The notes under the pieces were generated by a model. That model did no database searches and was not told the DNA's origin. It saw only the letters and a program-made list of their open reading frames with translations. The translations under genes were made by a program, and so were the position numbers. A DNA stretch of 64,000 nucleotides from Sarcocystis neurona (lineage: Eukaryota > Apicomplexa > Conoidasida > Eucoccidiorida > Sarcocystidae): positions 745,623-809,622 of the forward strand of contig KL647316.1 in assembly GCA_000727475.1 (NCBI GenBank), written 5' to 3'. Below, piece after piece: positions 12,501 through 24,700 of the stretch. The stretch's first letter is position 1. Every line of letters starts with the position of its first letter.

Positions 12501-15500
12501 CGCAGCAGTACAGCAGAAACACGCCCTCTCTGCATGGGGTATATCTGTGCCTGTGTGGGGTGTCTGTGTACCTCGCGGAGTGTCTCTCTATCTCTGCGGA
12601 GTGTCTCTGTATCTGCGTCGGGTGTCTCTGTGTCTGTGTGGGGTGTCTCTGTGTCTGTGTGAGGTGTCTGGACACCGCGTCCTGCAGCGCACAAATCAAC
12701 CGAACGGTGACGCAGGTCAGCAGACGGCCCTGCAAGCATCCTCTCCGTACATTTTCAGACCGCTCTCTCCATGGGAAAAACACGTTCGTTCCTCTCTTCT
12801 GCCCACCAGTATCTTCCCCTCCCTCTCTGTCGGCTGCTTCGTCCCAAGCATTGCTCGCATGTGTGTGTATATGTGCACATTTCTCTCTGTCGAGGTACAC
12901 TTATCTATGTCTGTCTCTCTCTATATATATGTATAAATACGCGTGTGTGGACATAGGTGGATGAATGCTTATGTGTTTTCATTGTTGCCGGGCACCGAGG
13001 CGTGCATGCCGGATGATACGCGAACAGGCGAAGGGGACCCTGCGCCGCGACAAAGAGCCTCACTACACTTTGTCTCCGGCACATGCGTGCGCACGCGCGG
13101 CACAACAGAGGCATGCGGAAGTCTGCTGCAGGAAAAAGGTAGTGTCTCCCATACAGCAGCAAACCCGGCCTGGTACCCGAACGCACATCCACATATACGC
13201 AGATTCTCTTGCATGCGGACACGCGGATGTATGTTCCATGCAAGCACACGTGGCTAGAGAATGAGAGCGCGAGAGACGAGACAGAGAGAGACGAGACGCA
13301 CAATCGTGTCACCTGCTATGCGTTATAAATTTTATAAACACAGATCCTATATATACATACACACAGTGCCATACGTTGTATATATTATAAACAGGCACTA
13401 GACAGCCGTGTGGACAAACAGCTACGGATCACGACGTAATAAAAGTATATATATTGAGCAGACTCGAATTCTGCGTGCACGGAAATGAGCAACTTTCGCC
13501 CAGCACGCAAAGGCTCGCCGGTGCTGTCGCAGCAACAGCACCAGCTGGCAGCTGGCGCTTGACGGCGACAGCGTAAGCAGTGAGTTCCAATCAGCAGCGG
13601 CGGCTGCAAGATTGGGGAGCAAACCGGAAGTGCGAAGAACAGCAGTAGCAGGAGCAGCGGGAACGGAGTACGTCTCGAAGGAGCGGCAAGCCATCCTTTA
13701 CAGCAGCAGCGGCACAGCAACTTCACCAGCAGGAAACACACAGCCGGTTAGGAGGGAAGGCAGTAGCACCAGTGAAACAGAGAGGGTGAAGAAACGGCGC
13801 AGCAGCACACAGAAAGGACGTACCGCTTGCCGCAGATCACGGCCGTCCGCAGAGAAGCATTCGTCGTATTGCAGCAACTCCGCCAGCTGTCCATCCTCCA
13901 GCAACTTTACTGCAACAGCAGCAGCAGCAAGACACCCACACGCAAAGCTCGCCGCAGGCGAACCGGGTGGCTGGCCTCTAAATTCTTTCGCGAAGGAAGC
14001 GAAAGCAGCAGCAAGCAACGACCCGGCGGCAGCGCAGGCGCAGCAGCAGCAGCCCCGCCAGAGAGAGCCGCGGCCCAGCAAAAGAAAGAGAGGGAGAGAA
14101 AAAAAAAACAGCAGCAGCAGCTCAGCGCAGCAAGAGGCCGCGACAGCACAACGTCAGTGGTACGCAGCAAAAGACAGCGACACCACCATCCAGTACGAGC
14201 AGCAGAAGCAAAGGTAGCTCCGGCAGATCTGCGGCCCGGCGCCCGCAGCCACCGACAGCAGCAGCAAGCAGCAGCCGCGCAGCAGCAGCAGCAGCCAGTA
14301 CGAGCTGCACACAGGAAACAGCAGCCTTCTCAGGCCGCACAGGGCAGCACCATTGTCTTCACATGCCGTAGGAGCACAGGAGAGCAGCACCGCCGCCTTC
14401 TTCAATAGGCGCAGCAGCAGGCACACAACGGCACGCGGGTATAGTCTCTGGTACAGCCAACCAGAGACTAACAGCAATTTTGAAGGAGACACTCTACTTC
14501 TGCGCGCGTCGGACGAGCGCCGACAAACACCGCCGGGCAAATTAATACTTGAAAAAACATGTAGGGGCACACAGGGACGCACGCATCTGTATACAGGAGA
14601 AGCGCAACAAAAGCAGTCGACGCCTCTAATCACGTGGAAGGCGCGTGCTCGCGACGACTACACAATTGCGTCCTAGTTAGTCTCAGAACCTTTATATTTT
14701 GCTGGTGCGTACGGTTGTATACCACTCCTATCCAAGATATGTACATGCCCGCGTAAATCGGACGTTTGACTTCCAGGAGAATCGCTGGCCGCTTGCTAAC
14801 ATTTCACCCTGGTAAGCGCTGATACCTGCATGCGACGTCCTATATGTAAATACCTGTAACATATATATATATATATATGTAGAGAGAGAGAGAGCCACCA
14901 CGGGTGCCGCAAGAAGCCTAGGCACCACAGGTACAAATCTGGCGGCCGTCAGTCTATACGTACTAGAAATATATATATATATATATATGCATCTATATAT
15001 GTATAGATAGATAGATGAGAGAGAAGGCGAGAGAAAGGGAGAGGATTCGAGGAAACGGGGCAGAGAGAGAAAGAAGGAGAGCGAGTCCGGCTGCAGGTGC
15101 AGGCCCGTGTGCGGAGATACTCCACACACGCAGCTCTACGAAGAGGCGAGACGGCGCTTACATACCCGCGCGCCCATGCACATACAGTGTGTCGCCAGGG
15201 TCTCTGTATCCGAATACATATATATATGGCGGTCTACTTGAAGATACACACATGTAGACCGACTGATAGTTAAACAACTGCATGTAGCAGCCCGCACGTT
15301 GTCGAGAGTTTCCAGGGACTCACATGCAACTGTCTCTGCAGAGGAACACGCAGCAGCGGGCACAGGCACGCGCGGTCGCCTACTAAATGGTCGCTCTCTC
15401 TTCCTCTTTCACTCTCACTCTCCTTCTCTGGGCATATACAGACATGTACGTATACGCAGCTGCGAGCCAGACACCCGTCTACACGCTTGGCTGCTACCTC

Positions 15501-18500
15501 CTGGACGCATGGGGCACCCACGAGCACCGCGACAGCAGCGCACACCTCGTAGACACATACATACATACATACATAAATACATACATACATACATACAAAC
15601 GTATACATAGTTACATACATACATACACACACATACATATGCATAAATACATATACATACATATGCATACACGCATACATATACATACATACACACATAT
15701 ACATACATACCTGCATACATACATACCTGCATACATACATGCATACATGCACACATACATATACATGCATATACATAGATACACACATACGTACATACGA
15801 ACATACATACACACACACATATACGTACACATACATACACATACACACATACATACACAAACACACATATATATATATATATATACATACATACTCATAC
15901 AGACATACATGCATACATACGTACGCACACACATGCAGGAAGAAACGCAGACACAGACACACAGACACACACACACAGACACACACAGACGTCCCCCATC
16001 CGCGCATGTCCGGAGAAGAAGCTTTCTTTTACGACTACAACAAGAATCGACTCTTCACAAGTGAGTCGTTCTGCTCAAAAATGGAGATCGCAAGAAACAG
16101 CCTGCGGAAGGAGAACGCCTGGTGCGCTTCAGGTGGTGCGGCTTGGTCGTGTGTGCGCGGCTCCTCGGTTGATGTGTGGACGGGGGCAGGCGCCGCAGGA
16201 GGCCACAGCAGAGACAGACAGAGCGCTGGGCAACAGACACACGTGCAGGCCCACGGAGACCTGCTGCTGCACGTTCGTCTGCCCACCGCGAAGACGAGCA
16301 GACGCTGCCACCAATCAAGCCCGCAGGCACCACAACAGCAAACGAAGAAATACACACGTATACGCGTCAAAGAGCATGCTACCACTCTGCAGAGACACAG
16401 GCAGCCACCACCTTCGGGAGCAGTGTATGTGGTGGGACTGCTGGGTCTTCCCAACTGCATGCATGTCTCTCAAATACGCAGCGCCAGCCATTCCTGCGTT
16501 CACCCCTCCTCCCGGCGAACAGGGATACATGCGGCTGCAGACAGATGTATCAGACGCACTGCATCACCCGACGGGGTCCGCCACTTCCACACAAAGCCAA
16601 TTCTCTCCTCTATCTACGGTGAATTGTCTCACGGCACGACTGCGTAAAAGAACAAGACAAAAGAAAAAAAAGAGATACAAATGTCTGTACAGACACACGT
16701 ACCGCACCGTGTGGATACAGACGGGCAGGGCACAGACGGGCAGGACACAGAGAAACGGACGAGACACACCGACCTCTCTCTGTACGGGTTTCTCGTGACG
16801 AAGGCCAAACCACCACCAGGCTCTGTTGCCCAGCAAACAAGCACAAATTCGCTGAAAGAGAAGAACTCCGACACTTCCACCGTGAAAGATAGTAGTCCTC
16901 ATAAGCGAAGCATAAAGGGATCGGCTTCGCTGAGGGCCTCTGTAGGTGGTCGTGCTGCTGCTTCTGCTGCGGCTTCTGTTGCTACTTCTGCTTCGGCTTC
17001 TGCTGCTGGCACAGTGCTTTTGAAATTTGTGTGCACACACAAGAAAAGTGCGTGGTGGCCCTGCATTCTTGACAATGACCCCCGGGTACGTCGCCGCGCG
17101 CGCGCGTGCGGGGGCAGGCACGTGTCTATTCGAGGAAAAAGGAAGAAACTTACGGGCAGCTGCTGCAGCGACGTGTTTCGTCCGGAAGTTGAAGTCACCC
17201 ATCCACACGACGTGGTGGAAAACCGCGTCCAGAGTTGCGTTAGGCACGCCGCCGTACCACTCGCACAGCCGGCCGAGAATCCAGATCCTCGCGCGCGCTC
17301 GGTCCTGCACCACCGTCTCACACCGGCAGGAGCGACAGGGACAGATACACAGAGACGGGGCAGTCGCAGCAGCGGCAACGCCAGTTGCACCAGCAGCAGC
17401 AGGCGCGGCAGCAGGCGCGGGAGCAGCCGCAGCAGCCGCAGCAGCAGCACCCGCAGCAACAGCACCCGCAGCCGCAGCACCCGCAGGAGCAGCAGCCGCA
17501 GCAGCAGCAGACGCAGCAGCAGCAGACGCAGCAGCAGCACTCGCAGCAGCAGCACCAGCAGCAACCCCCCCCCCCCACTTCCTTTCCATGCAGCCTCACA
17601 GACGACCCACAGCAGGAGCAGAAGCATCACACCGAAAAGCGTCTCTTGGCGGGTTTTATTTGCTCTTTTCTGTGTAGTATCGAACTGGCTTGCACGCGGT
17701 CGTCACTCCTCCTTCGCGTGTGAACCCCCACACAAAAAAACTCGAGCGTGCCCGCGAGAAGCTCTGCCGCCCTCTCGCATCACTGCTCCAACTCCGAGTC
17801 CTCGCTAAAATATTGCACGAGGATTCTACCCACAGGTCTTGATGTCGGGTCACACACAGGTCTGCACAAGAAGTCGACTGCCGCTGGTGTATACATGGGA
17901 AAGTGGCAGCCCAGATATTTGCCGCTGAGAAGTCTGCGGCAAGACGCAGTTTCCCTACCGGCCCAGACTTCGTGTACGGAGCTCGCTCACTCACGTCGCA
18001 GTGGTGATCGCCCGCGACGCCTGTTGACACGCCTGTCACTACTCAGAAACAGCAACTTCTCTCGTATGTTCTCCACGTCGTGTTATTACCGCAGGAGCAC
18101 GGGGTGGGCCGGGTGACTGCTGCCCCTGCTGGCGCCCTCTTGCGGGGTTCGGCTACGTGTCTGCGACCTTTTCTGCTGCTGCTGCGCGTGCGCAGGTGAG
18201 AGAAAGAAGGTAAAGCATCAACAGTAACGACGGACAAGCACATATTACACGTATCAAGAAGGGAAACGGGGCAAAAAGACGGAGACGTACTTCGGTCGAA
18301 CTGGCGGGCATGTGACAGCCGAGGAAGCACGTATGTTGGTCCCACAACTTCAGCAGCACAGACACAGCGCCTTTCGATCCGTTGAAGAAACCTGCAGAGA
18401 GCCATCACATACAACACTCCCCACTCATGTGCTCTTGTACATAAACGTGAACAGGTAGAGACCACGTGAGAGACAAAGACAGTACATAGATACATACACA

Positions 18501-21062
18501 CACGCACACATATAAATACATTACACACATATATATATGTATATGATATTCACATAAATACATTACATATATGTATATATATATATATATGTTGCTCGGC
18601 GTGCGAACACACATTTCCTGTCTGCTTCCAGACGGCTACGACGGGGAGGCGGCACCGGTCCCCAGGCCCTGGAGACACGTCCAACACCCATGCAGAGACA
18701 CACACACGCATGCAGTCACGGAGGGAGGATAGAAAGTCGCGCATGCAAATATGTACATACACACATACATATATATATATGTGTAGGACGGGAAAGGAAC
18801 AGGAAGACAGAGAGAAAATGAGGAAATGTCATGCCTCTGACACTCCGCAGCAGCAGCAGCGTCGCAGTCGCGCCGCTCCTCGTCAACACGCTCCACGACG
18901 ACTCTGTGCAGAGGTCGACGTGCGTACACACAAACAAACGTATTTATACATAAAAAGAGAAAAACGTACCTACATATATTTATATATATGCTGTATATGA
19001 CACATAGGTAATACACACATATGCATAGTCTCTCGCTCTAGTGACCTGCGTGCGTCCACTGGCATGCACGTACGTATATAACCACCCAGGCGCGTGCGAA
19101 GCTCCGACGAAGGAGGGGCGACGCAGGAGCCTCCCCAGCAGCGGCCTGGGAACATACGCGAGTCTTTTGCCAAGATTCGTGGCTACGTTAACAATCACAT
19201 GCACAAACACATATTCACATCCACACGTCTGTCTTAAGAAATATAAAATATATATAACTTCTGTCAATGTATCTATATTTACACATCGATACTCTCTGCA
19301 TGCCTACGTCTACATCTCTACATATCTATATGTACATATTATTATCTATACGCCTATACCTATATATCTAAATATCTACGTCTACATATATATATGTACA
19401 TATTTTGTTCTACATATCTACATCTGTACCTCGACATATATATACCTATATATTTACATGTACAACTACATATCTTTAGACCTATACCTACATATGTATC
19501 GATGAAGAGGGGGCAGAGACACGTCCACCTATGATGGATAGAGAAAAATACGAAGTGTTTCACACGATTCGTTGGAGGGACGGCAGCGGAGAAATGTAGA
19601 CGCAAACGAGCTCGGGCGTCTTCCAACTTCTGAAAAAGAAGGCCGGACACAGAAAGCGAGACAGAGCAACAGAGAAGTGAAGAGCAAGTATGTTCTCAAC
19701 GCATGCGCAAATGTGTGGCAGGGCCGGTCCAGCAGCGGCGCTCTCTCCGTCGGAAGACTTCGGCGCGAGGCCGCCATACACGCGTGCGCCCGTCGTCACC
19801 CCGGCGACTCCAACGCAGAGGAGACAAAAACTTTCCGGAGACAGGAACACGCGTGGCGTCTCTTCGGAGAGAGACAGGAGACCAAGTAGAACCACTCCAA
19901 GTCCACATGTATGTATACCTTTACTTATATCTATATAAATATACAGATACCTATATATATATAGATAGACAGATAGGTAGATATATACTTGTGTGTAGTG
20001 TGTGTTTAGGTAGGGCACGAAGAGGCATACAGTTTGGAGCATACGAGTCTATTCTGCTACTGGTGGGCTGATATATGGCAGGTGCATTACCCCAGCGGTA
20101 CGCACGAGTGTGAAGAATATATACATGTAAAGGTAGACTCGAACATATTTACGCGTGTCGGCTTGCCACATAGATCAATGTGTAAACCGTAGCGCAGTGA
20201 CGTGTGCTGAGGAGACGGCGCGTCACCTTCCCCCCGTCTTCCCATAGCTCTGCAGTGAAGAGTGCGCTGCAGTACGGAGATAGACAGCTTTTTCTGCCGG
20301 GGAACAAAGACGGCGCTTTCTTCTGCAGTGGAGAATACGCGCTAACGTTTGGACAGGAAAGAGCATTGCCCGACTTTCTCTGCGGTGGAGAACATGCGCG
20401 ACTTCCTCAACAGGGAGAAGTGAAGCCCGACTTTCTCTACAGTAGAAGAGGCGCGCGGCCGTTTATGGAGAATTTGCGCGATTTGCTTACTCAGCGGCAC
20501 CGCCTTCGATGCGATTAACTCAATAGGCCCTCGCGGATGCATGTAGTCTTCGCGAACCCACGCCGCAATGCCTGCACCCCCACCACCAGCGCGACCAGCA
20601 CCCCACAACCGCGGCAGCACACCACCAGCAGAGCAGGAGCAGCACAGCAGCAGCGCAGGAGTAGCACAGCAGCCACCAGTGCGCGTCGTTGCCTGGGACT
20701 GGAGGAAGGGCATCGGCGCGCGCGGGCAGCCAGGAAGCAACGGGACGGTTCAAGCAAATTGCTGCCCAGCAAGTGAAGAAGCCAGGACCGCGGAACCAAG
20801 AAACACGCGGGTCGTATCGATATACATATATTTACACCCTTTCACACATACGTATATGCATGTGTTTCCCTTCATATATATATGAAGCAAAAACGGGCGG
20901 ACTGCGTCCATATGTAGGTACTTCTAATTATACCTGTAGACCCCCACACCTGTGTGTGTCCGTAAAAGGTAGTCATGCAGCAATCTAAGCAATATATACA
21001 GAGGTCTACCAGCACATAGAAACCTACATGAGGGCAGAACAAGAAAAGCACATCTACCCCTT

Positions 21063-21095
<33 letters not shown>

Positions 21096-21687
21096 NNNNN
21101 NNNNNNNNNNNNNNNNNNNNNNNNNNNNNNNNNNNNNNNNNNNNNNNNNNNNNNNNNNNNNNNNNNNNNNNNNNNNNNNNNNNNNNNNNNNNNNNNNNNN
21201 NNNNNNNNNNNNNNNNNNNNNNNNNNNNNNNNNNNNNNNNNNNNNNNNNNNNNNNNNNNNNNNNNNNNNNNNNNNNNNNNNNNNNNNNNNNNNNNNNNNN
21301 NNNNNNNNNNNNNNNNNNNNNNNNNNNNNNNNNNNNNNNNNNNNNNNNNNNNNNNNNNNNNNNNNNNNNNNNNNNNNNNNNNNNNNNNNNNNNNNNNNNN
21401 NNNNNNNNNNNNNNNNNNNNNNNNNNNNNNNNNNNNNNNNNNNNNNNNNNNNNNNNNNNNNNNNNNNNNNNNNNNNNNNNNNNNNNNNNNNNNNNNNNNN
21501 NNNNNNNNNNNNNNNNNNNNNNNNNNNNNNNNNNNNNNNNNNNNNNNNNNNNNNNNNNNNNNNNNNNNNNNNNNNNNNNNNNNNNNNNNNNNNNNNNNNN
21601 NNNNNNNNNNNNNNNNNNNNNNNNNNNNNNNNNNNNNNNNNNNNNNNNNNNNNNNNNNNNNNGAACAAGAAAGACACATCTACCCTT

Positions 21688-21722
<35 letters not shown>

Positions 21723-24700
21723 AAGGTGGGGGGGAAAATACTGCGTCTTCTTAGAGAGCTTCGGCGTGCAAGTAGTAGTAAGGTCCTCGTACTGGCGGCA
21801 GCAGAGATCGCGTGTAGTGGCAGTTTGCTTCTGCTTCGCGTGGTAGTAAACACAGCACAGCGCAGCAGCAGCAGCGGAGGAGCAGGAGGAGGGGGGACGT
21901 GCGAGGTGAGGGGTTGGTGCGAGAGTGTTGCTGTTGACGCTGGCTGTGTGACGGCGTCTTACTCGTGCTTTTGAACTGCGTCCAGGCGCCATCGCCCAGA
22001 CCCGATATTCTGTCTTCTGCGGTCTGCAGACGCCGATAGGGCCTTCCGTTCTCCTTCCGCAGGAACAACGTAATGGCATGGAAAACGCTGTCCGCTGCAG
22101 CAGCAGCAGCCACAGCCATAAGGGCAGCACCAGCGACCCAGTGAAGCGGTGCAACAGCAGCAGCAGCAGCAACGGCAGCACACGAACAGCGCCAGCGACG
22201 ACAGATACGAAGAGAGAAGAGCAGAGGGAGCAGGGAGGCGACAACAGACGCAGTGGGAAGCCCACGGGAGCGGCCGAGCGACCGTAACGAAAGCAGCAGC
22301 CCAAATCCACAGTAACAGCCGAGCAACGCGACAGCAACAGCAGCACGAAAGGAACAGGAGAATGCAAGGGACGGCACCCAGACGCCACGTACCAGTAGAA
22401 AACATTCGAGTAGCGCAGTGGCCCTCGCACTCACACCGGCCCAGCAGACGCAACAGGAGCAAAGATGAACGGCCACGTATATATATACATATAGGTGAAC
22501 CCCACAAGAAAGAAAACTGGTGCACGCATTCTAGACACGTACACATGGATATACATTTTTGCTGGTGCGGGCAGACTCCTACAAGCTCAGATAGCAGTTC
22601 ACAAAAAAGTTTTTCTATCCTCTCCCAAATAAACTGATTCATAGCAGACCAGCAATCATCCGCATGTATACGATCAGCCACGCGCGTCCCTGCATGCCCA
22701 TCCTGCTACCCTGTCTCTCTCTCGGTGAAAATGTGTGAGAAAACATACATATATACATATATATCTTTATAAGTAAGGCCATATATATGTACTGTGGTCA
22801 CCTCCGCCGTAAGGGGTGTGGTGGGACCGGCTGTGCGGGTAGTCGCGCTGCTATTGCCGCTGCTGGCTGCAGCCGCTTGGCACGTACATATCGTTTCCTG
22901 CAGCGTTATAACGTAGACATCGTAGCCGGGCAAGACCCACTGCCGCAGGGGCTCTTCGCCTTGGCGAACCGCTCGCAAGCAGAGGGTGCTCTTGCGCTGC
23001 AGACTGCCGCGGGCAACCATGCGAGGGGGAGAAGGAGACCCAGCAGCAGACAGAACCCCGTGAGGCGATGGAGAATGCACCGCCGCAGCCCCAGCGGCGC
23101 CCGCGGGAAGGGAGCTCGCCGCAGCACCGCCGGCAGCCCCAGCAGCAGCGCCAGCGGGGGGGAAGGCGTCCGCGGGCCGGGCTGGAGCAAAAGCAGCAGC
23201 AGCAGTTGTCCCCCGGGCGGCGCCGGCAGGAGGGGACCCCTGCGACGCCGAGGAGAGGGAGGAGGCAGCGTGAGAGTCCGCAGCGCGTTCTTCTTCTTTT
23301 CCTTCTTCACGCGCTTCGTTCGTATCGGCGGCGGCAGTTGCCCACGCGTCCTCGTCTTCCAGCAGTTCTTCAACGAGTTGCTCGGGCAGCTGCTGCGGGA
23401 GATCCACCAGGCTCTCATACACCGCCCCCGGGGAGGACTCAACCATCGTCGCCACCGGTAACTCCTGATACTCGCAATTCCTAGAAAGTAGGAAATGTGC
23501 ACACACATACACACATACGTGTATACGTGTAGATACACATGGACACATATACATATATATATAAACTCCTGGTGTATGCAGTTCGTATAGGGTAGGGAAT
23601 GTGTATACATATACACATATACATATATATATACACATGTATATATACATATATACATACATGTATACATACGCGCTGATTCTCGCAGTTCCTAGAAGAT
23701 ATAAAATGTACATAAGTATATACCAATACATATATATATATACATATATATATACATATGTATAACTCCTGGTATTCGATGTTCTTAAGGGGTAGGGAAT
23801 GTGTAGACATATATTCATGAACCTGTATCCGTATACATATATGTACACACATATATATGTATATATAGTGGTCAGATGCACTCACGAACGGAGGTTTGTG
23901 ACTCGCAGACAAGGTGAGAAACAGAGTATTTGCACAGGAGTCTCTGCAGAGTAACTCCCCCCACGTATACTCATACACTCAGCCCACGCATGCAGCTGGT
24001 ACATACAAATAAACATACCACGCGTAAACCTCCATCCACACAGGCATATACACCCACTATATATATATATGCGTATGTATACTATATATTATAATATACA
24101 TACGTGTGTAGAATGACGATTTAAGCAGAGGCGTCACCCGACCGCGTGGCGGACTCGCACGAACAGAAATATTTCCCACCAATATGACGGAGTCAGCGAC
24201 CAAACGAACTCGGTAGGCTGCACCTCCATAAAAACATACACACAGAGCTACACCCATGCACGTGTATATATATATACATGCATGTATGTATATAGACAGA
24301 TAGATAACCAGATAGACAGATAGATATACATATATACATATCTTGCTATTTCTGAGCAAGACCGCAACGATCTTCTTCTATTCGCGGCTTCTCTTCTCCT
24401 ATCTTTTCCTCTCTCCTGTCTCCCTCCTACTGTTCTGCACCCGACCGGCTTCACGCCAGTAGCTTTCTCCTGTTCATCACTCTCTGCTCTTCCTTCCGCA
24501 TGCAGACGACACTGCAAAGCCTCTGCCGAGTCTCCGTCTGTTGGCCTCGGCTCCACACTCTCGCCATTCAACTGAAAGTCTGCTTTCAGGTATGTGTCAC
24601 TCGCAGCCCTGGGGCCATCCAAGTGAACTTCTCTCCCTAAATGCGCATACACACGTGTATATATATGTTCCCCTCCCTCGCACTCATTATCTCTATGTGC

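Larger units (their letters stand above)
13910..17153 (-). other. 5-phosphatase intron 6 content
   Basis: This 3.2-kb intron has sense CAG-like sequence near the donor (16944-17010), the ACAT array, two (TA)n blocks near 14860 and 14970, and sense CTG before the acceptor. A plus-strand frame at 16006-16073 (GEEAFFYDYNKNRLFT before a GTGAGT) looks protein-like but has no partner exons. Confidence 0.5.

Noticed and set aside
16006..16074. Plus-strand exon GEEAFFYDYNKNRLFT with GTGAGT donor in intron 6
   Set aside because: It looks coding and has a strong donor, but no acceptor, start or partner exon could be found, and it lies antisense within a well-supported intron.
16055..16110. Minus-strand exon candidate after CTTCCGCAG (LFLAISIFEQNDSL) as a 5-phosphatase exon
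   Set aside because: It cannot join exon 6 in phase without a quick stop. The segment at 13824-13909 supplies the expected LL..DE motif with correct phases on both sides.
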